A model generated the notes under the pieces. It ran no database searches and was not told the DNA's origin. It worked only from the letters and a program-made list of their open reading frames with translations. Of a stretch of DNA of 64,000 bases, positions 24,775 to 38,122 are shown piece by piece (within the stretch, counting starts at the first letter, position 1; each line of letters begins with the position of its first letter). Made by a program: the position numbers and the translations under genes. The DNA comes from Colletotrichum lupini. Its lineage: Eukaryota > Ascomycota > Sordariomycetes > Glomerellales > Glomerellaceae. The stretch is from the NCBI RefSeq assembly GCF_023278565.1, contig NC_064678.1, positions 6,634,001 to 6,698,000 of the forward strand, written 5' to 3'.

Positions 24775-27700
24775 CCTGGTTCTGCGGGAGAGTGAGGCCG
24801 CATGTCACCGCTCCGCCGGACCTCAAGTTCGGAGTTGGATATGAGAGGCGAAATGTGCGAAGTGCGGTATTGCAGGCTAGTGAGGTTGTGGTGAGGTGTC
24901 GCCGTCGGTCAAGGATGAAAGGTAGGCTTGTCGTCGGTGATGGTGATGGTGACGGTGACGGACACGGCGATGGATCTGGACCGGTTGGTAGCTCAGTGTA
25001 CCCCGGAAATCGGTAGCCAGGCAGCGGCAGATATGACCCGTCCGAGTTCGAGACTTCCGGTGGGATTGGAGAGTGGGCGCCAGGGCCTTGGAGGCGAAGG
25101 GAATCAAGGGAGTGACGCTTAAGGGGGTGAGACTTGTTGGTCTATGGTGTGCGTACTAGATGGTTTGATAGTGGGCGGCCGTATCCGAAGTGCGTTTGCG
25201 GGTGAAGGTCAAGGCACTAGGTCGACATTCTTTGGTCCTTGGGGATTCTTTTCAGGCGGACGTTGGCGACCAGAAGCAGTTGAACCGGATTGATGTGTGG
25301 AACGTTAGATTTACTCGCTGGGAAGATGTCCCGGAAGGATGTTGACATGGACATGGCGTGGAGAATGGAGATTTTTGAACAGCCGTTGTGGTCGCGAGAC
25401 GAGGAAAAGGGTCCAGTGGTGGTCCGGGAAGGGAGGACGAGCCTGAGGAGGTGGAGGGGAGGGGAGGGTGGTAGCATTTTGGGGATCGGAAGTGGCTCCG
25501 CGTTAGTCATTTGCATGTGACGATGCCCACTTCCTTAACAGCATCGTTCCCTGCGCGACCTTCCAAAGACCTTGGAGCTTCCCAAAGCCCCAGGGATGCG
25601 CTGAGCGGGTGCGTGCCTACCCGACCAGGTCATGGAAGGTCAAGCAAACACCGACCAAACCAACCTGGCGGGTAATAAATTATTAAGGTAAGGCGCCATA
25701 ATTAGTTGCCTTCCTTCCTGGGCGCCGCACACTCACAGACTTCACAGTCCACTCGCCCACTCACACAATCACTCACTCACTCACTCACTCGCACACTTAC
25801 TCACCCTCACTTTCACTCCCATGCCCATGCTCACTCGTTCTCACACTCACACGCAATCCACGGGTCCATCATCGAGCTGAAGCAGAAAAACTGCGAGGAA
25901 AGGCACACTCTAGCGACCCCTTCCTCCCCTCCCCTCCCCACCCCTCTCAAGCGCTGCTGTGAGGTGCGCTTGACGAACCTGCAAGTCTACCTGCTTAAAT
26001 CACACATCTGGGTAGTCACAAGTGATTGCCATGCTGTACACGCGCGCGTTGACGGAGCATCTCTTCCCCTCCTCTTTTCTCCTCCTGGGCTCCTCCTCCT
26101 CCCCGGTCATGTTTCGACCCCCAAGGATTCGGGGACCGTTGATCATTGATTCGAACCCCTGACAACCGGCCTGGGCTGTGTGCCTAACGTACCCGGGGCC
26201 TTAGCTTGCCCTGCCCCGAGACGAGAGAAGAGGGCGAGGAGGACACTCCATGTCCAAGCCTTGCTTTGCCTTGCTAAGCCTGCTTAACGGTAGATTCTAT
26301 GCTGCAATAATCCCAACCGTTCACTGTCCAGTACGGTACCCCGAGTCCAGCCGCCAGTAAACATGGATCGGAAGCCCCAAAAACGGCTTAGGAGGGCGCC
26401 ACTAACGTCCCGTCTTACGTCGCCATTGACTCTTTTCACGGCCCACGCGGGAGACGGGAGGCGGGAGGCGGGATGAGCTTGGGGCACATCTTCGCCGATG
26501 GCCAAATCAACTCCCGCCCGTTGCTCATCTCGATTCTCATCCCAGGCGTGCCAGGTTATTCACTATACATCCAAGATATTCTTTTTAATCAACTCACATC
26601 TCATCTACATACCCGTCGTATCCACGTCCCATACCCTGCCTCTCAAAAACATGCACCTGCAGACACTCAGCGGCTACCATACCCCGACAAACTTGCCAGG
26701 AATCCTCGCTTAGGCACGGATAGACCACTTAATTGACCTGTCAGAGACGTCCAACCTGCACAATCGTGACCTCGGCCGATTGCTTTCGGATCGGTGGAGA
26801 AATATGCCCACCAAGCCCCCGACACACCGCGATGATTGTCGCTGCAACTTTTTCATACCGGCCAGTCTCACTTATTAGGTCTCACACGGCTCGCAGTGAA
26901 AGGGAAGAAATACCTAGATATGCACAAATTGACATGCAGCCTCACGGTTCACTACCTACGAGCTAGGCGCTCACTGCCCTCCTAATTTGGTCCACGCGCC
27001 GGGGTATTCACTCATTGCGGCGGAACGGCTCGTCTTGGCGCTCCATCCCTGTGTTCCTCTTATGGCCTTCGCCCGGAGAAGTTTGCGTCTTTCATGCCTC
27101 AATATTTCACCAAGCACCCGGGGTCTTTCCTACGCCAGCCACTCATCCCACTGCCTTGCCTCTTAGGCTCATGTTTTTGAGCCACATGATTCAAATCGTA
27201 CTTGTAGCTGAGAGTCTGGTGATGGCGATTTAAACTTCATTAGACTTGTCCCACTCAACCCATAGGTCAACGACGACTTCCACCCGCCGTGGAGGTCGTT
27301 GAGAATGCCTCAACGAATCGGCATAGCAAATCTTTCATTCTGTGAAGCGCCCCCACGGTCAGATGAAGGGCCAGCGGAATAGCTTGTTGGTTTGCAACCT
27401 CCTCTTGTGGCACATTTCCCGCCGGTTACCCTGCAGCGTCTACAGATACCAACACGACTGACGGGGGCCGAAGCTTTCGTCGCGCGTGGCCCCCAGATGA
27501 TTGTCTCTGTCCTCAGGCAAGCGCAAGTCAGACGCCACTTCACGTTGCTATTCTATCACATTAGAGCTGGTGAGTCCTAGCTCATGTCCGGCCAGTGTGG
27601 TGAGAGCTCATCTCCTCGTATCGCCGGTCGTGGAATTTTTTCCCGTGATTGCTGATGATCCTGGTTCGGCTTCGTCCGACACCACCATGCTCGTACGGAG

Positions 27701-29425
27701 TAAATTCTTCATAAGATAAGTATGTAATCACGTTGCCCGGGGTCCCAGTAGCGCCTTGATAAACATAAACTTTGGAAAAGTTGGTCATGTGCAGAGGGAG
27801 CTCCGGTCCGCGAACCCTTTGGCATAAAGCCGACCTCTCTCCAGAGAAGGGGTGTCACAGACATGAGTATGAAGAACTTCTCTCGCATATTACGTACAGA
27901 GAACTCGTTCTAATTTATGAGATTCTGCCAGCACTAATTGTTATGACGGCTGCCTCACTCATTGCGCGTTCCCTATGGTCGCGGATCGGCCGATTCATCA
28001 GATTCGAGACAACCGGCTTGCCCGTTAGAACAGCCATGTCCGCTATTTGCGATTGCGCCAGCCTTGCACTGCCAGCAGCACCGCTAAATGCAATCTATGT
28101 GTGCTCTGGTCTTTGTTCAGTACGCATCTTAGGCTTATTGAGGCAGCGACTGCATTGTTCAAGCCTCAGCCGATACGAACCTCACTGCCACGTTGCTCAG
28201 TAATGAGCGTTTGGGGCCCCCTGCCAATGCATCAAGGCCGGCACCCGATGCAAATACCTTCCTAGGCACCGGCTGCTGTCTACTTGGCATGCGGTTCTTA
28301 AGGCTGAACATCACATGCAGCTGGTCGCGCCAGGACTGATGCTCACATGAGCAACGCCAGAAGTGGCGGTCACGGCCCGGTCGGATAAGAGGCCCCTCGC
28401 GGCTTCCTTCTATCGTCAGCTGTTCTCTCACGGTTTTGCATTGAGTTCACTACAAGAACACTATCTAGATAATCTGGGATTTGGTGCCCATTGGGTTTCC
28501 TATGAGTTCTAAAGCATCCTTTTCTCCGAGGCTGGTGAAATCGGCCATCTCATGTATTGAGCGAAAGGTCTCAAGGTTCATCGGTCACCTCTCAGGGTCC
28601 CATTTCGTTGGGTCTCAAAGCATTGCCAATCTTTCCAGACACTATCAATTCAGAAACGAAGGGGTTTGTCAATCGGGGGTGTACACTTCGGAGCTTACCT
28701 GGAAGTGAATGCCAACGAGTCTGCACCCGTCAGCGACTGGAACTCGTGATGATCGCCTTCTGACAAGTTCGAGTTCATCTCAAGGATCAGAAGATGCATT
28801 CGACTCATTTCCGTACTTTCTGGCGGCAATCGCCGAGGCCTCATACGGCCTACCATCACCTGTCTTGTCCGCTGTGCCCTTCTCTCATCGCTAAGCCCAA
28901 ACTTCACGATCTAACTGACGAATGTGACTACTTAGAAGGTGTCACAAGAATGAGATGATTCCATAGATAGCCATTCTTGATTCCAAGTATCGAGTCAAAG
29001 TCTATGAACTTGAGTATCGTATGGCCCTCGTAGAGGTCCTAATAAAGTGGGTGAGATGTCGCTTGAGTAGGCTGGGGCTCCATGATCTTGCCCTGAGCAT
29101 CGTAAATAACACGCAGCCAATTAGTGAACATTGACTACTCTTTTCGTCTCTTCACCTCACACACGCCTATGCCATAGAAATAACACCATTCACTGTCGAT
29201 GCGGAAGACCAAGGGTCAATTCTCGCTCAGCTGGGACCCCGCGTGAAAAAATATGGAACTGTGCTGCCGGCTGTCACCAGCTGCCATTCTGGCCATGTTT
29301 TCCTCCTCGTGATGACCTCATTCTCTTGGTCACGTCCTACCAGTACAAGCTTCACATGAGGTCCGCAACAGCCGCAGAAGGCCACTTGTGAAGCAGATTT
29401 TCTCTCAGAAGCCAGACTTCATCTG
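24775..29425. other. Gene-poor interval
   Basis: 4.65 kb without a recognisable gene. The part next to 24774 is the promoter of the Zn2Cys6 gene and includes a GGTGAT/GGTGAC repeat at about 24938-24963. An ACTC microsatellite lies at 25769-25790 inside a CT-rich stretch. From about 26.5 to 29.1 kb the composition is closer to 50% GC and only short ORFs are present (longest 27772-28203, 143 codons, no recognised domain). Decayed genes are possible but could not be identified. Confidence 0.6.
25769..25790 (+). repeat. (ACTC)n microsatellite
   Basis: Five tandem ACTC copies, with further imperfect copies on both sides out to about 25850. Confidence 0.9.
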
Positions 29426-31073
29426 ATGGAACCATCAAAAAAGACCATGGTTCGCCGCGCAGTCGTCTCATCCTTTATCTTCAAGTTCCCGCCCAATCGG
29501 GGGCCGCAGGTCGCTCTATTCCGGAGAAGTGACAGCGTGCGAACTTATCCGTGAGCTCATGCCCCAACCTCCACAAATACAGGTTGCGATGACGCTTGTA
29601 TATCTATGCGACTGACTAGAATTCTGAAGCAATCATCTCGCGCCGGTATCGGGCAGCATAGAGCAGGACGACCCCTCACCCCTGGATGCTGCCTGGAGAG
29701 AGATCCGCGAAGAGACAACGCTTACGCCTGCGACCTTAACGTTACTCCGCCAGGGGAAGGATTACGTCTTCGCCGACAAGAGGATTGGCCGCGAGTGGAC
29801 TATCCATCCCTTCGCCTTCCGCCTCAAGTCCCACGAGGATGAGTCCCGCATTCAGATCGATTGGGAGCACAAGGGGTTCCAGTGGTTCGACCCCCACGAG
29901 GTCCGCGACGTCGATGAATTTGGTGGCGTGCCGCGACTTGCCGAGAGTCTAAGACGCATCTGGTTCGAGATTGAACTCGGCGAGAGGAGAGGAAAGCTTC
30001 TAAGTGAGGGGCTGCTCGCGTTGCAGAAGGATCACCAAAGCGGAGCGCGGCAGCTGGCGGGCAAGGCGCTTCAGGTTCTTCTTTCCGTAATTGGGGAGAA
30101 GGCCAGCGCAGAGAAAGATGGCTCTGTGGAAAAGTGGTGGCGCAATGCTCGACTCGCCGCTTGGCATCTCTGGAAGAATGGCAGAGAGAGCATGGGAGCC
30201 GCAATTCTGAACAACATTGTGCGATCGCTGTCCGTCATAGAGAAGGAGGTACAGCAGGCCAAGGATGCAAACGTCTCCCAGGCCTTCCTTGACTCCGTGA
30301 CAAAGAAGGTAGGCGATTTTGCAACATCGAGGGACTCTTCTATCGATGGCACCTCGAAATCCTTTGAGGCTTCCTTACGAACACATCACGGCTCCGGGCA
30401 GCCCATCCGGATTCTCACGTTATCGTCGAGTTCCACCATCCTCGAGTGTCTTAAGAGGGCTATCGCAGGCCTAGACTCATCATTTGATATCCGCGTACTC
30501 GAGTCTCGTCCCTTGTTTGAGGGGGTTTCAATGGCGTCTAGCCTGGTCAACCACCTCCAAGAGTCAGGGCAAAGGGAGAAGAGAGTCAACGTCTCAATCT
30601 ATACCGACGCCGCCGCCGCAATCGCTAGTAAGGAAGTGGACATGGTCCTCATTGGTGCGGATATCATTGACGGATATGGGACAACGAGCAACAAGACAGG
30701 CTCACTACCAGCAATTCTCTCTGCTAAGCACAGCTCACCTCAAGCTAAGGTATTCGTTCTGGCTGAAAGTGAGAAGATTCTGCCGTATGATCCACCTGGT
30801 TTCGAAGAGAACGATGTCAATGAGGTCGCTGCTTCATGGAAGCACAGCTACTTAGCACAACAGAATACCTCGAAGGCCATCGATAGCTCGCTTGGGGCAG
30901 GGTCTGGCGAGGAGATGGTAAAAGCGAATGTCAGGAACGTGTACTTTGAATGGGTACCATCAGGTCTCATCGACGGATACATGCTCGAGGACGGGGAGAA
31001 GAGCTCGACTGATATCTCGGACATCGCCGAGCGGATACGCCGCGAAGCAGATGCGTTCTTCTCTGATGTTTAG
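29426..31073 (+). CDS. NUDIX hydrolase / eIF2B-like fusion protein
   Basis: Two-domain cytosolic protein of 522 residues. Exon 1 is 29426-29550 and exon 2 is 29630-31073; the intron has donor GTGAGC and acceptor CTGAAG and restores YP|NHLAPVSGSIE. The N-terminal third is a NUDIX domain: SSFIFKF strand at ~15, then the box from GSIEQDD through AAWREIREETTL (~49-72) with the REXXEE core. The C-terminal two thirds (from ~140) match the eIF2B alpha/beta/delta, methylthioribose-1-phosphate isomerase and ribose-1,5-bisphosphate isomerase fold, with GADIIDGYGTTSNKTGSLP near 384. This fusion is known from other filamentous fungi under eIF-2B family names. It is unlikely to be a true eIF2B subunit; a sugar-phosphate or nucleotide repair role is an inference. 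It converges on the MFS gene, 32 bp between stop codons. Confidence 0.85.
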
Positions 31074-31105
31074 GTACAACGTGGTTGTTCCGTAACCTAT
31101 CATGC

Positions 31106-33083
31106 TCAAAGACCATATATGAACGTCCACTTCTTGTCAGCGTAACGCGTGTTGTCCAGCCGCTCTCTCTCGATCTCATCTGCAGTCTTTTGTCTCATGA
31201 TTTCCAACTTTCTTCGGTTGACCGCGGCGAGAGTCAATCTATACGAAAGGTATCCAAGTAACGAGACTGCAACAAACCCTAGGGTTACGTAAAATGGGAT
31301 CTTGTAGCCTGGCTTGTAGCGATCGCGGTATAGCTGCGCACCGATGACGCCTGACAGATTCCCGAAACCGTTGAGACCGAGGATAAGGGAGCGTTTTCCG
31401 GGTTCTATGTGAGAGAAGTCAGCAATGTTCCCTGATACTCCGCTTGCATCTAGTCGCCTAGCCATCTCCGTTGCTTACCTGGGGTATTCCCGCTCAACCA
31501 CGCGACTGTTAATGGAGCAGCAACGTAACTACCGAGAAGAAGAACGCATAGCGCAGCGTACTTTCCGCCGTTCGATTCGACAGTAACGGTAGCTACCAGG
31601 CCTACGACGGCAATGACGATGCCCCCCAAGATGTGATAACCTCGTTCCTTGCTTGAAAGATATCAGATCTAAACATGGCCCTATCGAGGCTTCTAGGGAC
31701 CTACCGATAATCGGAGCTGAGGGTAAAGAGGTATAATCCAAGCGCACCACACGCGTATGGAGGAACAGACATCTGCACAATCTCTGTCAGTCTTTCTGTA
31801 CGCTCTTGTCTCTTAGGTTTACTCCTCTTCTTACCAAATTTGCTTGAATTGATGAATATCCCAACCCTTGCACAACTAGTGGTAGAAAGACGGAGAAAGC
31901 CTGCCCGGGGACGCTGGCGCAAATGTTGAATACCAGAACATACCAAAACTTCCAATCTCTCACAGTCTCAATGAAGTCCCGTTGGGTCAGACGATCTGTC
32001 TCTACTCCATGGGCGTCATAGGCATGCTCGGTAAATGAAACGCTGTCGGCTTTGATCCTATCTGCAGCAAAGCGTCGTTCTTCATGGGTCAGAAACCATG
32101 CCGAGCCGGGACCTGCCGGAAGGAAGACCCAGGCGATGAGACCGAAAAGAATCGTCAGCGTCCCTTCAATGATGAAGAGGTATTGCCAATTTTTCAGAGG
32201 TCCATCTCTGAGGTGGAAAACACCGTATGCTGTCCCCATGTCAGCATTCTCCCAAGGGTACGAATGCATGTCTGATGTTCGCGGGTTTACCAATTGCCCC
32301 GGAAAATGCGCCAGCCACAGCATATTGTCCGTAGAATAAGCCAACTCTCACAGCAAGATCGTATCGGCAGTAAAAGAAAGAGAGGTAAGCGACTGCAGTC
32401 GGGTAGAAGCCAGCTTCGAAGGCGCCTATCAGGAGGCGAGTGGCGATCAAAGAACCTGAAGAACAGATTAAGCTCAGAGAACGTGCAAGACTCTTTGAAG
32501 AGAACGAACCTCTGCCCCTGATGAAGGCCTGACAGATGGTCACGAATCCCCATCCAAGCTTTGTGGGGGGTCAGTATGGATTCATTTATATTGTTGGCGT
32601 GGCGTTTGGACGAAACCTCCTTACCATCATAATCGGGATCCAGTATTTAGCCCCAAGCCATCGGCCAACAGCCGCAGAGGGAGGCTGAAACAAAACGAAA
32701 GTAATGAAAAACAGAGACACGGCGAGGTTTAGATCGTCCGGCGCGGCGCCAATGTCGTTTGTAAATCCTGCTTCAGCTGTTAGTATTGTACGACATCGAT
32801 GAACTTAGGCACACAGCTAGCCAAGCGTAAAGTATTCGTGACCTTGGGTCTGAGCGTTTCCCACGTTGCCCCTATCCAGACCGTTGAATAGGTACAACAG
32901 AGACAACAGCGGGAGAAGAGCAATGTCTAATTTTCTGTTCACTCGCCGGTCCATCGCAGTCTTGTCGACACTGTGGACGTCATCATTTCCGTCGTGATCT
33001 CGCAAAGGTTTAGCCACTGAGATGGATGATCTGGAGGCTACCCCCTCAGTTTCGGCGCTCTGCGATTGGCGGTTGATTTTCAT
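31106..33083 (-). CDS. MFS transporter, Dal5/allantoate permease (anion:cation symporter) type
   Basis: Plasma-membrane permease of 510 residues built from eight exons: 32843-33083, 32625-32767, 32510-32558, 32291-32455, 31835-32229, 31705-31772, 31479-31651 and 31106-31404. All joins keep frame. The N-terminus is hydrophilic, followed by DIALLPLLSLLYLFNGLDRG (TM1), the LGWGFVTICQAFI and GAFEAGFYPTAVAYLS helices, NWQYLFIIEGTLTILFGLIA at the centre, and LILGLNGFGNLSGVIGAQLY plus IPFYVTLGFVAVSLLGYLSY near the C-terminus. This layout is typical of the Dal5/Tna1 group, which carry carboxylate, vitamin or ureide anions. The substrate cannot be named; it is not of the SIT siderophore-transporter type. 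An upstream in-frame ATG at 33215 exists, but a CATATAAG TATA-like box lies just inside it, so the start in AAAAAATG at 33083 is preferred. Confidence 0.88.
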
Positions 33084-34900
33084 TTTTTCCCCTTCCTTTT
33101 CAAAATTTTCCCGGCGTGTTGGTCCTTGTCTTCCGAGGAATTGGTCTAGCAACTTGCTTTGGAAACCCCGGCATCTGGCATTGCGCTTCGACTTTCTTAT
33201 ATGGAGCGCTCTCATCGATAATCTGGCCGGTAAAAGTGCCGATCTGGCACGGTGAAGCTAGTTTGGCAGATTCTGAGCCTCATTAGTCTGTTCTGGTATG
33301 ATTGAGCGATGATTTGCTGCCATGGTGGTAGGCACAGGTGGCAGCTGCAGTCATTCACTTCCGCTCCGGCCGTAAATTAGGGGCCAATAAGCTTGACCAG
33401 CAAGTAAATACACGAATGGTAGAAAGTGGGTGGTGCCATTGACAAAAGAAGAGTAAGCCAGGTCAGTGTATGCCGTTGGCGTTGACGTTATCTTATTTTT
33501 TCTTCGTCTTGAGTGGAGGGAATGTGAGCGATTCTAGGAGTGGAATGGGGCCCTCCTTGTCCACCACGCTTGTCAACTCCGGGTTCCGGTCTCCCGCATC
33601 GCGTCAGTCGATGCCCGTTTTCCGAGGTTGACGGCCAGCCCTCTCTATTCTTCATACAGCACTTATCATCCCACCAATCTCCTTGACCCTGTCATCTTTG
33701 ATCTACCAAGGATCTTGGCTCTTGCACGAGGCGGCCAGGTGTGTTTTCGGCCCCCAGCGGCACCTAGCGAGGACTGGAACCAGAACCCCAGCTCCGAAAG
33801 AGGGCATTAGGTTCACACGATGTTTTCACTTCAGACTCTCAACGGGCTAGGCCCAGACCGTTCTAGGGATAGTGGGACAGGGAGCGAGGGGAACCCAGGA
33901 AAAGGCAACGATGGATACTTTGGTAAGTGGAGGATCACATCAGTTCAAAATTTGGCATTCATGGGTCAGGGTAGTGCTGGGACAGAGCGGGAGTTTCTTG
34001 GTTTAATAACTCAAAGTTCGACTGATTGAGATGAAGATAGGGGATGGGAGGGGTAGCGGGGATATTTCGATCAATAAATTCATTCAGAAGGAAGAATGAT
34101 CCGCACCTAGCCGTCATACACAGGGGCTCGTTGGTTCTAGTGGGCAGTGGACTGGCTCAAGATGTGGAAAGTTTCCAGGGTCACAATTCGATGCGTGGGC
34201 ACAAGAAGTCAGGTGGTATCATCTGTATGCATGCTGAGCGGCATGCGGGCATGTCTAGACAAGCGGACCCAACCCACACACGAGCTGACAGTGCTAATGT
34301 GCAGCACAAGATCCATTGCGGTGCCGACGGCCTGGGTCTAGAGGAACTTGGTGTGATGTCGCACAGAGACGGTCAGCCCTGTTCTCTGTCCCAGATCCTA
34401 GCTTGTCGATTGGCGCTGCTCTGGGGTGTCTCACTCATATTTCCTAGGCTTGGTGGCTTCGTCTAGCTCACGATCTAAGCCAAGTGCCAAGGGAGGCATT
34501 GTCTCCTCCAGGCTAAAAGCGAAACGCGTTTTCGTCCCTCCCGGGTGAGGTACCCAGGTCATTTGATTTCACGATGGACTTAAGGTAGGAAAAAACTGGA
34601 ATGCTTCGGAGGTCTCAGTATGAACACACTAGTCGCTTGACAGACTCCTCCCTTGGGTCTTTCTCTGCAATATCTGACCCGATACGCAGCCGCGTTGCGG
34701 AAAGCATGCTTTCAGCTCAGCTATGAGAGGGAGCCACGGGTACCGGCCCCGGATCTCGACTAATCTCGCTCAAACGCCCTGCGTTCATTCTTCTGGACCG
34801 AGGTAAAAGTGTGGTCAAAGAGTCGAGTTCTTAACTTCTTTCATCCAGGCTGACAAAAGGGCGCAAAGAGCAGTCTCATTTTGAACAACATGAATCTCCA
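33084..34900. other. MFS promoter and gene-free interval
   Basis: A TATA-like CATATAAG (minus strand, about 33196-33203) lies 115 bp before the MFS start. Further right only short ORFs occur; the longest (34044-34466, 140 codons) resembles no family I know. No repeats were noted. Confidence 0.5.
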
Positions 34901-37900
34901 TGCTGATTGCTTCAAGGTTCTTATTCTTCTTCTTTTCCATTTCTCAGAGAATCATTACTATCTTTTCGAGCCAAGTCGTATGATCCGTCTTTTATGTCGC
35001 GTTGGTTGAGTAACACACGTGTCACAAAGTCCACCCCGTCAACGATCCACGCGGTATGTATAGAGTATTGATCTCTCCTCGAATAACATTCATCAATCCC
35101 TGAGAGAAGTCCTCCCCTTGTCCAAAAAAGCGAGAGCGCCCCATGTTCGGAAGGCCGGGTCTTGTTGGTTGGGGCTGTTGGAACTGTGTAACCTCGGCCT
35201 CCTGAACGTAATGCACCGGGATGTCGGGGTTGTTCCGATACCCTGACAAGACGGAGACAAAATCCTGTTTTGGCAGGATGGCAGACACGAGAGTCGTTCC
35301 TGTTGGTTTTCCATGTACATTGACGCAATATCTTTCTTGGTTACTTCAGCAAGAACCAAGTATCCCCCATCGTGTGTTCCCATTTTTGGATCTGTAGGTC
35401 CAGTTCTTTTTTATTGTGATTTTTTTGCGGCTCGCGCGGCGTAACACGTACAGACCTCAAGATAGTGCCTTGGTCATACAGCCATGACGCATATCATCAA
35501 GTTAAAATCTACTTATCTGTTGAAAGACGGGCCACCCCTTCACATTATGTTTCCCAGGTTTTGCACATCATGTCGCAAGCGCTTTTCTCCCATTCTTGCC
35601 ATCTCTTACGTGTGCCCTTTTGCGTGGCTTGGTCCACCCAGCCTACGCTGTCCACAATATCAGCGGATTGACGTCGAAACAAAGGCTGGCTCCTTCCATA
35701 ATCGGAATCTCAACATATTTCTATTCCAGAGAAACTAGCTTGGCATTGAGCGAAATTAAGCCCCAGAAATGCATGGGTTCTCTGAGCTAGATGGCCAGTA
35801 ATTTGCGCTTGGAAGGTGCTTAGGGTTGTGAGAAACACTCTGCCGGATCGAAACTGAGCACTCAGCCCGTGGCCTCCCCGAATTTCAGCGCGCTGCCTTT
35901 TTACACCTCTGTCCGCCATTCGAGAAAGGTTTTGTTGTTTCAATTTGCCTCTACCCTTTTACCTTCACTTCAGCTTTGAGAAATCTCTTTTCTGGCCAAG
36001 AGAAGACGAAATAGAAGAATCGTTCATCATAATGAAGTCAGATTGATTTAATTCAATGTGGTCTTCCATACAGCGATGTTGTAGTAGCTCTACGTACAAG
36101 CTGGTCTAATTTCAACTTGGCCTCTGTGGTGCATCCCTTCTTGTCTCTCCTGGATTGGTTATTTGGGCAGCTCCGCAACAAGGTCCACGAGGCACTTTCT
36201 AGCAGAGACAAAGAAGTCCTGATTCTTCGTGTGCCCTTTGTTTGGCCCGTACTTGCAACATCTTTGGTGATTCCTGCCTCGAATGATTCTTGGCGTATCT
36301 CGATACGGTTCTATGATGACAAGAAAATATACGATTGAGCGGCGCATCGACTTGAAAGTCCTCTTGCCTCAAATACATCCCGTTGCCTCCCAATGTTTTC
36401 ACAGAAAACTGCACCTGGGCTCCTGCCCGGACCCCAACTCGACCAAAGGCACTAACTATGTATTGGCACACCAGTTTGCGTCAATTTAGGGCACCTCTTC
36501 TCCTTTTTCTCTCTCCCCTGATCCATGTTCTTTTTACTTTGCCTCGCCGTTGTAGCGTCACATTCAAAAAGTTACTGTGATGCCCTACTTTGGACAATGA
36601 CTCTTTGGAGAAATACTCGCTCTCATTTTCCTCGAGGGGGCATTCGAAGATGAAAGCTCTTGTTCTTGGAGGCCAGGCTTCCATCTATTGAGTTTACGTT
36701 CAAGGGGTTCCCGATGAGGCGAGAGCAACGAAGTTCTAGGACTTCGGCCTCCCACTGTGACTTCCCAGATTCGGCATGCCGGCCACCTGAGTGCTCCAAG
36801 CACTGCCAAGAGATCGAACAGACACTCGGTTTTGTCTTCGACGGTCATTCGAGACCATTGAATCTTCGTGCAGCTTTCCAAAGTTGACTGAAAGTTATGC
36901 AAAAGTTGAATCAGGAGATACCCCTCACGCCTTCGGTAATCTCAAAATTGTTCAGATTTGTTGAAATACTCAAGTTTGCCATTCCATCCACGATTATGGC
37001 TGTAGGCGACAAAACACATCAACTTCCAGGCACTCTGATAATCCGATATTAGATGTCGACAAGTCGATTAAAGAGCCTCATGCCTTGTTTTTTTTGTTTG
37101 ACAGTTGCTCTACGGGGTGAAGTTTTACGTCCTAAGTCCTTGAGGGGATCATTCTATTCAATTGGTAGAAGGATGATTTTCCCAACTTCAATTAGGCTTC
37201 CGTTGTACCTACCCTCGTTTTGCTTTCAAATATTGAGTATCTCAGATGTTTTTGTGTGGGTGTTTTCAGATGTTCATGAAATCCGCCTAGTTGTAGCATT
37301 ATGACAATTGGGCAAGAACTTCTCCTTGCAACAGTCCCCATCATCACCAAGTGAGGCATCATGCAGTTGTAAGGAAGGTATAGCGTGCATCACTGTACTC
37401 CAAGCTGCACCATGTCCCGGTGTCTTGGATAGGAAACTGTATATTGCCAAGTACTTCAAGGACTTGATGTGCGAAATGATCTCGAGCCATCTGTTGTAGA
37501 TGCTCATGGCGGTTGGAATCGACGATCATCCTCGAAAGGAACATACTTACCAGAACTTTTCAATTGAAGTCTATTCAACGGCGCGTGTCACGGTACCAGC
37601 AACTTGTAAACATCCAAAAGCCGCGCATTTCATTCTCATACCGTGCCTAGCGACGCTTCCCAGTCGTTTCTGACACGACTATCTTCATTGTACATTACCC
37701 AAAGCTTCAGCCACATTGGTCTAAGTGGATTGGTGGTCTGTTACCTTGGAGCATTCCCATAGACAAGGGCTATGCCACCATTTACATAATCTGTGATACC
37801 AGAAAGGTCTTGTTCAGATTCCATGTGATCCCACAAGGCAACAGCGTAAGGCCGAGAAGGTTGAAGGTAGCGTTAGGAGTTGAAGACTTGTAGTCACAAG

Positions 37901-38096
37901 ATAGTCGGCCATTTCCAAAGGCAACTTCTGGCATGTGATATGCATACTCTCTGTCAAGATAAAGACATTCGAAACGCCAGTCCTTTGCTTTCTCGCCAAC
38001 TACAAAAAAAGTTCGCTTCGGTAGCTCGTCCGATCGCCACCATGAGTCAACCTGCTGCGACCGATGTGGCACGTTTATCCTAAATAGGTTTCTCAT
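34900..38096 (-). pseudogene. Possible decayed protein-coding region (unidentified)
   Basis: No intact ORF above about 150 codons, and composition is more AT-rich than the flanks. On the minus strand, successive segments in different frames read like protein: RPYAVALWDHMESEQDLSG continuing to ALVYGNAPR (37740-37850), MYNEDSRVRNDWEASLG (~37670), GRMARDH-type helical text at ~37500, RTRAFIFECPLEENESEYFS (36600-36670), and LVSAILPKQDFVSVLSGYRN (35220-35290) followed in another frame by WIVDGVDFVTRVLLNQRD (34970-35040). Stops and frame changes separate them. This could be a degenerate gene, or several short exons I failed to join. I recognise no family. Confidence 0.3.
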
Positions 38097-38122
38097 AACT
38101 CATAAACCGTCAGTTCAGCCAT

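Noticed and set aside
26130..26165. tRNA-like B box (GGTTCGAATC on the minus strand)
   Set aside because: The flanking bases do not form a T-arm stem and no A box or acceptor stem is visible at the right spacing.
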